A DNA stretch of 64,000 bases from Bombyx mori (Eukaryota > Arthropoda > Insecta > Lepidoptera > Bombycidae). The notes under the pieces were generated by a model that made no database searches, was not told where the DNA came from, and worked only from the letters and a program-made list of their open reading frames with translations. Every line of letters starts with the position of its first letter. Positions within the stretch are counted from its first letter, which is position 1. Both the position numbers and the translations under genes were made by a program. Location: the NCBI RefSeq assembly GCF_030269925.1, contig NC_085132.1:2626501-2690500 (forward strand), given 5' to 3'. Below are positions 10,736-22,375 of this stretch, piece after piece.

Positions 10736-12628
10736 TTTTTTTTTTCTCGGGCCGGGGGCCGAACCTCCTACGAGGTCCCCGCGTCTAGAGGGCGCGCGGG
10801 GTATGTGAGACTCAACGATCTGCAGGTGTTGAGAGCAGATCGCGGGCCCAAGGATTTTAGGGCCCACCCACTAAACGACTCCCCTGCACTCTTACACCCG
10901 ACGTCCGATCTCCGTCCGGGGTCAGAACCCGTTCAGAGTAGGGGGGTTCCCGCGGTCAACACTACAACCAGACACGCGGCGCCACCCCGAGGACGCCCGA
11001 CCGACGGGTCGTCGAGGCGATAGTCGACGACTAACGACGTCAGTCTCCGCGGTACGGCGGCCCTACCAGGCCGCCCGGGCGGTGCCGCTGGTGTTCCGGG
11101 ATATCCCGCTGGGCCAGAACCAGCCTGCCGGGTCGGAACGCGATACACCGCCGACCGGGTTGCTCTTCAACAGTATGTTCGGCGACGACAGCGACGACGA
11201 AAATGCGGACCACATCGCAGTCCGCAGCCGCCGACGCGCCGTCCCGTCCTCCTGGTGCCAGCGCGCTAGAGTGACGGTAGCGTGCGACGCAGCCTCAACC
11301 CCCTTAGGTCGCCCCGTGACCATCACCGGGAGGAGACTGCCTCCTCATAGGGGCTGGAGCTGGACAAACGCCCTCCTCCGAACCCCGGCTCGACGGCGGC
11401 GGCACGGCGCCGAGAGGGAAGAAGAGCTCTCCCTCTCCCGTTCCGCCACCTCCTTCTGCGAGATGGTGGACTCGCAGAAGTCGAGCATCGCCTGCCAGGA
11501 CTCGTCGCTGCCGAGGATCGTAGCCACGACGGTCGGAAGCGACAAGTCCGGTCCTATTTTTGCAACGAGGACGCGGCGCTGCTCCGCGAAAGCGAGGCAG
11601 TACGCGAGCGTGTGCTCCGCCGTGTCCTCGTTGCAGCCACTGCAGTGGTGACACTTCGGCGTCGGCTCCCTCCGGGCGACGAGGTGCAAACAGCCGTGTC
11701 CCATGAGCACCTGCGTCGCCCGGAAGGTGAGACGTCCTCGGTCGCGATTCACCCAGTCCGAGAGGACCGGGCGGATCGCCTCGACGGTCCGTCGCCCGTA
11801 GGCGGGGTCCGCCAGGTGGCGAGACCACGCCTCGAGCACGGCACGCCGAGATTGAAGCTTCCGCGCTCGAACTTCCGCCGCGCCAGGACGCGGCTCCCCC
11901 CTGGAGCGAAGATCGCATCGCCACGCGTAATCCGCAGCGAGCGCCTCCGCTTCCAGGTCCCAGGGAGGCGTCCCAGCTAGCACGCACGCCGCCTCGAACG
12001 AGACGGTGCGGTATCCACGAACCGCCCTGACCGCAATCGCGCGCTGCGGACGTCGCAACGCCGCAACGTTGTCGCGGGTCAGGGCGTGGCACCACACGGG
12101 AGCCCCGTACAGTGCCATCGACCGCACCACCCCCGTGTAGAGGCGGCGCACCACCAAGTCAGGCCCCCCGACGTTCGGCAGCAGCCGACTCAGCGAGCCG
12201 GCGGCCGCCATCAATCGGGGACCTAATCTCTCAAAGTGAGTGCGGAAGCTCCAACGACCGTCCAGTACGAGACCGAGGTACCGTAACCCGGTCGCCTCGA
12301 TCTCGACGCGAACGCCTCCGATCACAAGGTGGGCCCCCTAAGGCGGCGCTCTCCGGGCCCCGTGAAACAACAGGGCCTGGGATTTATCGAGCGCCACCTC
12401 CAGACCCAGCCTTCGGATCCTGCCAATGACGAAGACCACCCCCGCGCAAGAAAGACGAGCAGACTCGCGCGAATCCTTCCCCCGGGCCACGACTAAAGTG
12501 TCGTCCGCGTAGCAAACTATACTCAGACCCGGGAGAGGAGCGCTAAGGGCGCCCCGCAGAACCCAGTCATAGCCGATGTTCCACAAGAGAGGGCCAAGGA
12601 CCGACCCCTGTGGACACCGCGCTCGACG
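10736..12628 (-). mobile_element. R1-clade LINE, 5'-truncated, nested
   Basis: It is a GC-rich minus-strand element with its poly(A) (T-run) at 10736. Both flanks read GCCGGACTATAACC (10722-10735 and about 12629-12642), a ~14-bp target duplication, the size expected of R1-type insertion. It therefore landed at the 5' edge of the older copy. The far flank continues (CCTAA)3, a short match to the insect TTAGG repeat. The element has lost everything upstream of the reverse-transcriptase catalytic region. Confidence 0.8.
11345..12625 (-). pseudogene. R1-clade ORF2 C-terminal half
   Basis: Reading from 12625, it begins CPQGSVLGPLLWN, then VCYADDTLVVARG (the YADD catalytic motif). A +/-1 frame break occurs near 12330, after which 326 codons continue. 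These carry thumb sequence and CHHCSGCNEDTAEHTLAYC, the C-terminal CCHC-type cluster of R1/TRAS/SART elements, at about 11690-11640. The endonuclease and most finger motifs are missing. Arg/Ala-rich codon use and high GC set it apart from the surroundings. It cannot give an active reverse transcriptase. Which R1-clade family it belongs to was not determined. Confidence 0.85.
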
Positions 12629-12642
12629 GGGCCGGACTATAA

Positions 12643-13104
12643 CCTAACCTAACCTACGACATATTATATAATATGCAAAGAAAACTAGGTATGTTTTATT
12701 TGTCATTTACATTTTTTTAATAAAAATAACTTGCGTTATTTTAGTTTTATTTTTATTTTATCAAAAGCCTTTTGTATTATGTTTATTTAAATAAATATTT
12801 TTACTGCAACAACATTATTCATTTATTTGTATTTACTGTAACTTTTCTTAAAACATGAAGGTAAGAGTATACATTTACCAAAACGTGAAAGAAATGTACA
12901 TATACATAATATTCAGTTCACATATACCTAACTGTTTGGCAAATGTGCACATTTACCGGTAAAAGTGTACATTTCCCAAGAGTGTACATTTACCGTAACA
13001 GATATACATACACATACATACACAAATACCATACATATACATATATGTGTATACATACATACATATTATGTTTATAAATATACAAACAAATACAAAATGT
13101 AATA
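12643..13104. repeat. Clustered A(C)ATTTACC motifs
   Basis: About 12860-13010 carries repeated TACATTTACC / GTACATTTCCC units and ends ACATTTACCGTAACAGATAT. It resembles the terminus of the inverted-repeat element at 52554-58115, whose complement starts TATGTTACCGGAAATG. It may be a solo end of a related element. The rest is AT-rich with no gene. Confidence 0.4.
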
Positions 13105-13520
13105 TCTATATATTAATATGTGAAGCAAAAATTTTGTATCCCTTTTTACGAAAATTGCGCGGACGGAGGGGTATGAAATTTTCCACACTTATAGAGAGTA
13201 TAGAGAAGAAGTGCACAATGCTAATATTTTTTTTAAAATAATGCATTAAAGATACATTAAATCAATAAAGAAAACATTACACACACTACATACCGTGTAT
13301 TTGACGCACACACGCATGCATACTATTTACTGTCAAACTTTTGTTCTTGACGTCTGTTGTCAAATTGAGAATAGAATATGGTTTGTCTGTGTTAATATTT
13401 TTTATAGTATAGTCTTGGCGAAATTTGTGATTATAGAAGTATAAAATACAATCATAATAGTGTACAAACTTACAATTCCAATTAATTATAGTCGAATTTC
13501 GACTACTGCGGGACCTCTAG
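13105..13520 (+). mobile_element. Non-autonomous Helitron
   Basis: It starts A|TCTATATATTAATATGTG and ends GCGGGACCTCTAG|T, the TC...CTAG rule of Helitrons, with no target duplication. The body includes the GAAAATTGCGCGGACGGAGG segment seen widely in moths. It has no coding capacity. Confidence 0.8.
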
Positions 13521-14013
13521 TAATAATAATTAATAAAAATTGAATTGTTATTGGTTGAGTACTTTTTTTTTTATATTAAAAAGAAACTACACAGAATATT
13601 TAACCGAAATTCCTTATTTTTCTTTTTAGTCAGTTTCATAGCACATCTGTTTAAATAAACGTAGACGGTTTTACATTCTTTGTTTTTTTTTTCTTATTTT
13701 CTATATCGATACATTAATACGCTTGTTAATCAAGTTCTCTAAAATTAGCGTGATTCCGAACGATTGGGTTCAATTAGTAGTAACAACAATCAAAGCTACT
13801 GTTACGGTTTAATCTATTTTTTTATATTTTATTATTATTATATTATTACCGTTCCGAATACTTTACAGTTTCCATGTACACACGGACGACTAACGCATTC
13901 ATCATATTTTATGAATACTGTGATAATTATGAAAGTAATTTCAATTATATTCTACGAATCGCAAAACCGAAGATGTTAGTATAGGACAAGAATATTCCGT
14001 TTATTCTTTTTAT

Positions 14014-14235
14014 TACTGGTGGTAGGACCTCTTGTGAGTTGTTGTTGCTTCGATGGGTGGACGAGCTGACAGCCCAACTGGTGTTAAGTGGTTACTGGAG
14101 TCCATAGACATCTACAACGTAAATGCCGCCACCCTTGAGATTTGAGTTCTAAGGTCTCAGTATAGTTACAACGGCTGCCTCGCCAGAAATAGGCAGGGTG
14201 GTGGTACCTACCCGCGCGGGCTTAAAAAAGTCCTA
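14014..14235 (-). repeat. SINE-A, rearranged
   Basis: 14053-14235 is the complement of the SINE-A 3' half with a small internal deletion. It is preceded by 24 bases of SINE-A in the opposite sense (14014-14037, TACTGGTGGTAGGACCTC), giving a head-to-head junction. Confidence 0.75.
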
Positions 14236-14337
14236 CACCTATTTCTTCGTTCATCAACTGTGCACTCACATTCCTTCTCTCGCATATCCTGTATCTATAG
14301 TGAGAATATTATTCAGGATTTCATATTTTTTCTAATA

Positions 14338-14515
14338 CAAGTGGTCCCGCAGTAGTCAAAATTCGACTATAATTAATTGAAATTATAAGTTTGAACTTTA
14401 TTATGGTTCTATTGTCAACGACTATTATGTTTCATAGTCACAGATTTCGCCAAGAAAGATAAACAATATTAACTTATTCTCAATTTGACTACAGACTTTA
14501 AGCAATAACAAAAGT
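14338..14515 (-). mobile_element. Helitron 3' half, inverted
   Basis: It is the complement of 13350-13515. It keeps GGTCCCGCAGTAGTC but its terminal CTAG has decayed to CAAG. Together with 13105-13520 it forms a ~180-bp inverted repeat pair about 0.8 kb apart. Confidence 0.7.
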
Positions 14516-14704
14516 AGGTTTCATACTTCAATGGTACCAATAATTTGTTATGTAATTCTTGTCAATTCTCCGATGTTTTGTTTTGATGATCACTTTGTTG
14601 GTAAAACCGGCTAAATATAATACATAAATAAATATCCTCTTTTACAGAAGTAAGAGTAGAAGCATTTTTAGGACGCCACCTCCAGTCAAACCCTATCAAA
14701 CGTC

Positions 14705-14965
14705 TTACTACTAGGAGAGTCGGTACGCTTTGTTATGATACCCTCTGTTTCCTAGCTTTGCTTCCATCATCACCTTTTCCGAATAGCATCGGCACTTATG
14801 ATCCTTTATTTAAAGAACAATCCCCTCCTATCCAGTCAGTCCTATTCCTAATTCCACACGGCACGGTTGCCGTCATTGTCGTCGTAAATCTTTATATTAT
14901 GTCTATTTCATTATTAAATTCTTTTTTAAAAAGATTTTTTCTCAATTCCGTATAACAGCTTCTTA
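14705..14965 (+). repeat. LINE 3' tail family, copy 1
   Basis: It shares TATGATACCCTCTG, AGCATCGGCACTTATGATCC, CCACACGGCACGGTTGCCGT and TTCTCAATTCCGTATAACAG with the copies at 21447-21670 and 27560-27793. It looks like a LINE 3' untranslated end; the element was not identified. Confidence 0.65.
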
Positions 14966-15300
14966 CCACAACCACGATTAGGGGGCGCTAATTTAGGCCA
15001 AAATATTTTTTTGTTATCAAATATTATTATCACTAGTTTTGTATGTTATCGAACCAGCCTGCCGAATTACAACCGCAACCAGAATACTGATAAATCTTTA
15101 GTAGGTATGTAGGTACTAAATAGATTGTCAGATTTGAAGTGTACTGAAAACACTTATCTGAATGAGAAGCAATTTTTAGACCCACGTCAGCTCTCGTGCA
15201 GAGAGATAAATGATACGGGAGATTTAAATATTTTGTAAATTCATGCTCTGCGATAACGAGGTGCATTCTGTAGAGATGGGTGACCTTTTTTTATTGCTTA

Positions 15301-15941
15301 GGCCTGGCCCAGAAAGGGCGAATTCGCCGCGAAATGTTTCGCGCGAAATCATTCGCGCGTCAGTAAGGTACTAGGCACACATCGCGTCCACAAGCATCGC
15401 GCGAATTCAAAATACGCGCGTAAATCGCGTGCACTACGCCAGACTCTCGACTCGCGCGTGTTTCGCGCGTAATGCGAGCGAGTCGAGATACCAGGGACGC
15501 CTTGTTGCGCCCAGCTAACGCGCGAACCCAGAGAGAGTGCACGTATTCAGGGAAATGGAGCGCCAAAATTTTGATACCTATGGAATTGTTTATAGACGAA
15601 ATAGAAAAACGACCGGCGATATGGGATTTGGAATCACCGGATTATGCCAAGAGAATTTTAAAACGTAGATCTTGGGAAGAATTGGTGTTAATATTTTCTG
15701 ATAAAGATGATGACTCCGAGGAAAAAAGAAAGACAAACGTACTATGTGTCATTCTGTGAATTGCATGTACTAAATACATTATATTTTCCCTCCGTTTTTG
15801 TCTCTTCTAGCGACGGTAAGCTTCCTACTGACTAAATTTGTCCCCGATTGCTCACGCGTAGGTACGCTCTTTCTGGGCGAAACGGTCGCGCGTTATACGC
15901 ACGAGAGAATCGTGGTAAATTCGCCATTTCTGGACCAGGCC
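15301..15941 (+). mobile_element. PIF/Harbinger-like element inside SINE-A
   Basis: The inverted ends GGCCTGGCCCAGAAAGGGCG (15301-) and its complement, ending CCAGGCC at 15941, are flanked on both sides by TTA (15298-15300 and 15942-15944). That is the 3-bp target duplication of Harbinger transposons. Subterminal TTCGCGCG motifs are repeated near both ends. It carries a short MADF-encoding frame but no transposase, so it is non-autonomous. Confidence 0.8.
15580..15759 (+). CDS. MADF-domain exon of Harbinger-like element
   Basis: The frame from ATG at 15580 encodes FIDEIEKRPAIWDLESPDYA followed by KRRSWEEL. The spacing of the Trp residues, the RPAIWD core and the DYA/WEEL helix fit the N-terminal half of a MADF (Myb/SANT-like) DNA-binding domain. 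Harbinger elements commonly encode such a protein beside the transposase, for nuclear import and end recognition. The frame runs on through an acidic DKDDDSEE stretch and stops at 15759. A donor-like GTACTA lies at about 15738, so this may be a first exon whose partner exons are deleted. It is too short to work alone. Confidence 0.6.
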   Translation: MELFIDEIEKRPAIWDLESPDYAKRILKRRSWEELVLIFSDKDDDSEEKRKTNVLCVIL

Positions 15942-16285
15942 TTAGCCAGAAGGAGTTCACGGCTTATCTAGTTAAGTGATTACCGGAGCCCATAGACATC
16001 TACGACGTAAATGCGCCACCCACCTTGAGATATAAGTTCTCAGGTCTCAAGTATAGTTACAACGGCTGCCCCACCCTTCAAACCGAAACGCATTACTGCT
16101 TCACGGCAGAAATAGACGGGGTGGTGGTACCTACCCGCGCGGACTAACAAGAGGTCCTACCACCAGTAATTACGCAAATTAAAATTTGCAGGTTTGATTT
16201 TTATTACACGATGTTATTCCTTCACCGTGGATGTCAATCGAGAACATTTGTTGAGTACGTATTTCATTATCATTGTGTGAATGCC
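15942..16285 (-). repeat. SINE-A interrupted by Harbinger-like element
   Basis: It is the complement of the SINE-A body, with AAGTGATTACCGGAGCCCAT through to the ATCGAGAACATTTGTTGAGT block. Its own 3' T-run and ATTGCTTA lie on the other side of the insertion, at 15286-15300. Confidence 0.8.
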
Positions 16286-16309
16286 TGAAAGTAGGTCATT
16301 TTGAGACGT

Positions 16310-16440
16310 GAGGCTTATATCTCAATTATAAAGTATAGTCATTGTTCCCCTTCAAAATCGAAGGCAGCAGAAATAGGCAGGGTACTCAACCATAGTGGTA
16401 TCACTCACAGAACGACTTACCACCCGACTTACCACCAGTA
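16310..16440 (-). repeat. SINE-A, degenerate
   Basis: GAGGCTTATATCTCAATTAT, GCAGAAATAGGCAGGGTA and ACCACCAGTAAAT align with the SINE-A complement, with gaps. Confidence 0.55.
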
Positions 16441-18477
16441 AATATACCTACATTAAATTTAATGTGCTCTTTTAGTTTCTGTCGTGGCGTGCAATCTCTT
16501 TGACAGAACATAAGACCTACAACGACTAGACACAGACTAAAACAGACACTTGACAAGAATTCAAAACTAAAGAGTAAGGCAGTCCTTTTTTTGACTTCCT
16601 AAAAGGGACACGAACCAGACGACAAGGAACGAATTGACCGAACATATAATAGACGACAAAAGAAAGAACTGTTAACGCCTACGAAATTTTAAGGAGCAAT
16701 ATTGAAATTTTCATTTATGTTTACCTACACGATTTACACTTCAAATCGCCGTGCCAAGCTAATTTGTTCGCAACATAAAAATTATGAAAAACCTGTATAA
16801 AGAAAATACAAGCTCAAAATCGATTTGGAAATTTTATTTAAGAAACCCAAGCACCCAACAAGAACCGACCGTTCAGTTTCAGTGGCATATATAGTGTTGT
16901 CTGCCTTAACATAAAAGAAAAAAAACTATATAGTATGTTAAGCTTCACAATAATAGAACTGACAGTGTTTTATTTCCATCCATCTCTAGATTCACCAATC
17001 TCTATCCTCTTCATTCCCCAATCTTTCCTAGGTCAATTCCTAGGCCACATCTAATTGTTTAAGTCTATCCGAGGTCAGTGACTTTGTTTGACTTGGGTTT
17101 TCATCTTCACGATAAGAGGATTTCAAGTGTGTTAGATGAGCGGGGACCATCTTGTATATTAAAGGGCATGGGCCATTTTCGGCCCAGCTACTCGTGCTCT
17201 CAAGGACACGAATGAAATATCTATAGAAAAAAACATTTCATTTTTACATACTTATTATAAAATTTAAGGGTATTTTAATGGTGGGATAATTAAAATCATA
17301 AATAAAAAGGAATTAGTATGACTAAGCTACATTGATAATATTGAAGGAGTTGCCATAGGTAAAATATTAAAAAACATTACATTCCAAAAAAATAGCAAAA
17401 TATATTAACATATTTAATTAATGGATTTTAAAACTAATATAAAACATTATATCTAAACAAAAATCTATTTTTATACTTTTAAATCCGTAGAATAAATCAT
17501 TACATTGATCAATAATTATTGAACATAATCAAAAACAAAACTACGCTTTTTGGTCGCCTTGGGGTCGGTATTATAATGTCTTTCCAAACACAAATGGAGA
17601 CAAAGAAAGTTTTTATTTAAGACGAAGACAAAATATACAAAGAATAAGAAAGTACACAAGAAATAGATAGTCCAAGCAAGACAAGCGGTACACGAAACAA
17701 AAAGCAATACTTAAAAAAAGGGCGTAGCAAAAAAAGATAATACGGGATGCGCGCTCGCAAGTCAGATTTCGACTGGTGGCGGTGGATCGGTCAGTGTTGC
17801 CAGATGACCGTGTGAATTTCCCCCCAATTTTTTTCGAAAACCCCCCGAAAATAGGCTTTTTGAAGAAAAAAACCCCCAAAACAGTTTCTACTTATTTTAA
17901 AGAAGAAAAAAAAAACCAAAAGGATTCTTTTATTTTTTAATCAAGCTATCCCTATAACTTCAACCATCTCTAAACAATTATCACGATCATATTCACTTTC
18001 GTTATTATTATTTAAAGCATACTCGTTTTCGAAGTTAAAGATATTTAACATGTCCGATGTGGGAACAAAATTTATGCATGTCCTTTGGGGAGTCTTTCTT
18101 TATTTCAATAGCCTCGCTCGTGATACGTGGAATAAATTGGGTCTCCTTTAGCGAGTATTTGGATTTTGTCAAATCTTATGAGGCGGTCAGCGACACTGTC
18201 TGGAACATGTTGACAAACTGTAGAAAGTGTGATCGACTATTCTTACTATATCCTCAGTATGTACCACTTTTCATCTGAAAGGGAATCGTAACTTGAAGAC
18301 TTCAACCGGTATTTATGGCTGATTAGCGGTTCACCGAGATACAAGTTGGATACAACAGTTTGGTTATATTGGATACAAAAATTTCATCACAATCAAAGAA
18401 TTACCCTTCAGCATTAATGTCAACAAACATCTCAATATCAGACTCAAGTGATTCGTCTGTCAATACAGATAGTTAAT
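16441..18477. other. Intergenic, no confident gene
   Basis: No recognised gene or repeat. Homopolymer C and A tracts lie at 17819-17880. The minus strand around 17940-18260 has stretches that look like decayed protein-coding sequence with several stops, possibly a transposase C-terminus. I cannot support more. Confidence 0.35.
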
Positions 18478-18510
18478 ATAGATAAAGATGGCAGTAGCTG
18501 CGTATATAAG
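18474..18510 (+). promoter_or_regulatory. Core promoter of GH1 copy A
   Basis: TATATAAG at about 18503-18510 lies 33 bp upstream of the ATG at 18543, leaving a very short 5' leader. A WGATAR motif (AGATAA) is at about 18480. This matches the arrangement of copies B and C and is compatible with GATA-driven gut expression, which is inference. Confidence 0.6.
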
Positions 18511-18542
18511 TGGACATCAACATCGCTCCTTCATAATACAAT

Positions 18543-21198
18543 ATGAAGTTCTTTCTGGCATTAGGGTAAGTGAACTTCAATGGAAGGTACGTAAATATTT
18601 ATATATATACAGATAATTAAAAATAAATATTTTTTCAGATTTTTGGTGGTGTGCTGCTCCGCACTATCGACCAAGCAGCAGAGAAGGTTTCCGGATGACT
18701 TCCTCATCGGGACTGCCACCGCCTCCTACCAGATAGAAGGAGCTTGGAATGAAGATGGTATTTAAAAAATAATAATATTAGTTTATAATTAATTCTTACT
18801 TTATGTATTCTTCCCGAAATCTGTACAAGTAACAAATGTTATGTGAAAAACTTCATTTACCAAACTATTGCAGGAAAAGGAGAAAATATCTGGGATTACC
18901 TAACTCATAATAACCCGGCAGCAGTCAAGGACGGAAGCACTGGTGACATTGCCGCTAACTCCTACCACAACGTGGAGAGGGACGTGGAGATGATGCGAGA
19001 GCTGGGTCTTGATGTATATCGCTTCTCGCTTTCGTGGTCCAGAATCTTACCTTCAGGATTCGCCAATGAAATCAACGAAGCAGGAGTCGACTACTACAAC
19101 AGGCTAATCAACGAGATGTTGAAGTACGGCATAACCCCGATGATTACTTTATTCCACTGGGACTTGCCTCAGAAGCTGCAGGAACTGGGAGGCTTCGCCA
19201 ATCCACTGGCTTCCATTTGGTTTGAAGACTACGCGCGCGTGGTCTACACGAATTTCGGTGACAGAGTCAAACATTGGATCACCATTAATGAGCCTAGAGA
19301 AATATGCTACGAGGGTTACGGCTCTGTTCATAAAGCACCTATCCTCAACGCCACGGCCATCGGGACATATCTGTGTGCCAAGAATGTTTTGATAGCCCAC
19401 GCTAAAGCATACCACTTGTACAACAATGAGTTCAAGGACAAACAAGGAGGACAGTGCGGTATCACCATCAGTGCCAATTCGTTCAGGCCTTTTACCGATT
19501 CTGAGGAAGATCACGCAGCTACTGAACTAAGACGGCAAGCTGAGGTTTGTTCGATTGGAATAGTTAATTTATAATTAATCCAACAGCCGCGCTACGAAAG
19601 TATAAATCTAGGAATTTACATGCATTTGTCAGTTTAATATATGTCTGTTTGTTTGTCCGCAATCGAGCATGAATCACATCCGTATTATCTTGAGATTTTG
19701 TTTAAGTGTGATGGACTATTCAGGGAAAGTTTACGCGAAGAAAACAAAAAGGGGGCAGCTTCAGCAAAGTAATGTTACATATTTCATACTTGTATTGACA
19801 TATTACACACAGGCAACTCTTTACCTATGCCGCAGGGTGTGGTTTGGTTGTTTACTAGTGGGCGGTAGCGTAATGGTTGCAACCATTACGCTACCGCCCA
19901 CTAAAAGGCGCTAAATGGGCTAGAGATGCCTTTAATAATACACTTTTGTGCGCCCTATTATAATTTAACATATAAAATGTATTTGCAGTTTGGCCTCTAC
20001 GCAGAACCTATATTTTCTGAAGAAGGTGGATTCCCTAAGGAATTAGTTGAAATAGTGGCTGAAAAAAGTGCAAAAGAAGGCTACCCGTGGTCCAGAATTC
20101 CGGAATTTACAGACGAAGAACGAGAATTGGTCAGAGGAGCTTCGGACTTCTTTGGGGTCAACCATTACACCGGCTTCCTGGTGTCTGCCAACGAGCAAAT
20201 TTCTGATCGCCCTACTATACCTATACTCCCTGACATCACTGTGGGAAATTACATCCCCCCCGAATGGCCACAGTCGGCTTCGTATTGGCTAACAGTAAGT
20301 TTTACCGTGAGGACTATTTGATTGCAGACGCCAGATTTAACTTCCTTGGTGACAGCGTGTTGTCTTTTTATTAGTTCTAATCGGGGAAAGGTCTTTACTC
20401 TTCTTTTTTCGTTAAGCTGTTACTGGACTACAGAAACAAGACAGCGACTGCCCCCCTTCAAAATTAACCAAGAAAAAGTTAAATAATTTAACAATTAACG
20501 TGCCTAAAACAATAAACATTCTGAATTTCACCTCAGCAATTTATTCCGCAGCTATCCCCAGACAGTATATACGACACGCTGACTTATCTCCAGAAGAGAT
20601 ACAATGATCCTATCTTCTACATTACTGAGAATGGCTGGTCCTCTCCTCCTACGAACGGATTACTTGACGACGACAGAATACGTTATTACAGAGCCGCCTT
20701 AGAGAGTGTATTAGATTGTCTCGATGCCGGAATTAGGCTCAAAGGTTACATGGCCTGGAGTCTGATGGATAACTTCGAATGGTTGGAAGGATACACGTGA
20801 GTTCTGTCTTAATTATGATTTTAAACTTTTCAAAAATAGCACAGTCTGGATCGGAGTATGTCCCTACTTATTGGCACCGTTACGCTCTTTCACGCTACGT
20901 TTTCGGGGCTCTGGTGTGTCCTAACGGACATGTCTTCCTCCTGTGGTTCTCGTTGTACCCTAGCTTTGCCATAGTACGTGGACAACGGTGTTTTAAAATG
21001 CTATAAGCAAATCTAAAACTGTACATGACATTCCACAGCGAACGTTTCGGTTTGTACGAGGTTGACTTTTCGGATCCCGCCCGCCCTCGCACCCCGCGCA
21101 AGTCCGCCTTCGTCTACAAGGAGATCTTGAGAAGCAGGGTCATCGACCACGACTACGAGCCCAACACTACCGTCATGACCATCGACGAGGGACACTGA
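18543..21198 (+). CDS. GH1 beta-glycosidase, copy A (myrosinase/lactase-phlorizin hydrolase-like)
   Basis: Six exons: 18543-18565, 18639-18757, 18874-19544, 19989-20294, 20552-20796 and 21039-21198. All have GT-AG borders and compatible phases, giving 507 residues, normal for insect GH1. Residues 1-18 form a hydrophobic signal peptide, so the enzyme should be secreted. Family hallmarks are in order: [20 protein letters not shown] (28-48), FHWDLPQ (141-147), WITINEP with acid/base Glu187, YITENGW with nucleophile Glu399, and SLMDNFEW near 450. It should hydrolyse beta-glucosides or galactosides by the retaining mechanism; the natural substrate cannot be read from sequence. Its body is the most diverged of the three plus copies, but exon 6 and the 3' flank match copy B. 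Intron 3 holds a perfect 48-bp palindrome. Confidence 0.95.
19856..19903. repeat. Perfect 48-bp palindrome
   Basis: The two 24-base arms, 19856-19879 and 19880-19903, are exact complements with no spacer (centre GGTTG|CAACC; outer ends TAGTGGGC and GCCCACTA). It lies in intron 3 of GH1 copy A and no other copy was seen in the window. Confidence 0.95.
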
Positions 21199-21217
21199 GA
21201 CAATATTAAGAAAGTAA

Positions 21218-21223
21218 AATAAA
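21218..21223 (+). terminator. Polyadenylation signal, copy A
   Basis: AATAAA lies 20 bp after the TGA of copy A, within AAAATAAATAAATTG. Copy B has the same signal at the same distance. Confidence 0.7.
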
Positions 21224-21284
21224 TAAATTGAATCATTACCTATTTTCTTTCATTATTATCTTAATAAGTTTTTCCCTACCTATG

Positions 21285-21425
21285 CTGATGGCCTTGAGAG
21301 GCTATATCACTGCCTTACCCTAGCGTGTAGGTGAGCGCTTGGGGCTCAAACCGGAGGTGTTTCTAACACTGGCCCTAGCAAGAGCAGTGCTTCGCAGAGT
21401 CCATCATCGTATCACTCATCAGAAA
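21285..21425 (-). repeat. SINE-B fragment
   Basis: CCTACCTATGCTGATGGCCT, GGTGAGCGCTTGGGGCTCAA and AGAGCAGTGCTTCGCAGAGT are the complement of the SINE-B 3' half. The same insertion lies after copy B. Confidence 0.85.
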
Positions 21426-21446
21426 CTCAGAGCTGTTCTTTCCAAC

Positions 21447-21670
21447 TGTTATGATACCCTCTGGTTCCTAGCCTTACTTCCATCATCACTTTTCCCGAAT
21501 AGCATCAGCACTCATGATCCTTTTTTAGAGAGCAATCACATATCCAGTCAGTCCTATTCCTAATTCCACACGGCACGGTTGCCGAAATTGTCGTCATAAA
21601 TCTTTGTATGTCTATTTCATTATTAAAATCTTTTTCTTAAAAAGATCTTTTCTCAATTCCGTATAACAGG
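21447..21670 (+). repeat. LINE 3' tail family, copy 2
   Basis: Same family as 14705-14965. It follows the SINE-B fragment directly, an arrangement also found after copy B. Confidence 0.65.
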
Positions 21671-22375
21671 ACGAACAAAAATATCCAAAAGATAAAAGAG
21701 TATAATATAATATATTAGCATAATTAATTAAAAAATTTAAGCAATTCGCTTTTAGATGAACTCAGGTTATAATTTTATTCATAAAATGTAAGCTATTGTA
21801 TTGTTATTCTTACGGATAATTAATTAAGTAATTGTATGATTGTTCAAATAGTTATCAAAGAATAAGACTTCGATCTCATGTCTTCGAACACGTGGAATGT
21901 GAAATCAATCACCCCTCAATACACAAAATGTTACTATACAGGCACACATGTTTCGAAAAGAGTAAGCTCTGAGTTTTTTACGATTCTTCTGACTGGCAAA
22001 GTGCATTGCAAACCTTTGCGTCAATTTAATGGCTAAATAAACTTATGAATCTCCTAATGAAGCCCATAGACAACAACGTGACAGTAGGTACTATAGCACA
22101 AAGTATTCATTCACGATACGCAATATATATATATCGGTACAACACTACTATTTTCTTAACAAAAATTAGTTATAGTTAAAGAATAAATCCTTAATATTAA
22201 AATTATTGGCTTTTGTTGGTTAGTAATGATTAGAAGTACCTACAACGCATACATATGCGTATGTATAAACAATTGTTTTAGGCGACGGTATTTAAGATAA
22301 TTCATGAACAAACAACCCCCACTTTTCTACTATAAATATGAGTGGCCATTGTCCTACTATTACACGACATTTCAG

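Noticed and set aside
11082..11980. Long plus-strand open frames
   Set aside because: They are shadows of the GC-rich minus-strand R1-type reverse transcriptase.
12640..12657. Telomeric TTAGG array
   Set aside because: Only three CCTAA units; the surroundings are ordinary intergenic repeats.
18057..18278. Plus-strand 73-codon open frame as a gene
   Set aside because: No start context, domain or splice support. The minus strand looks more protein-like but is full of stops.
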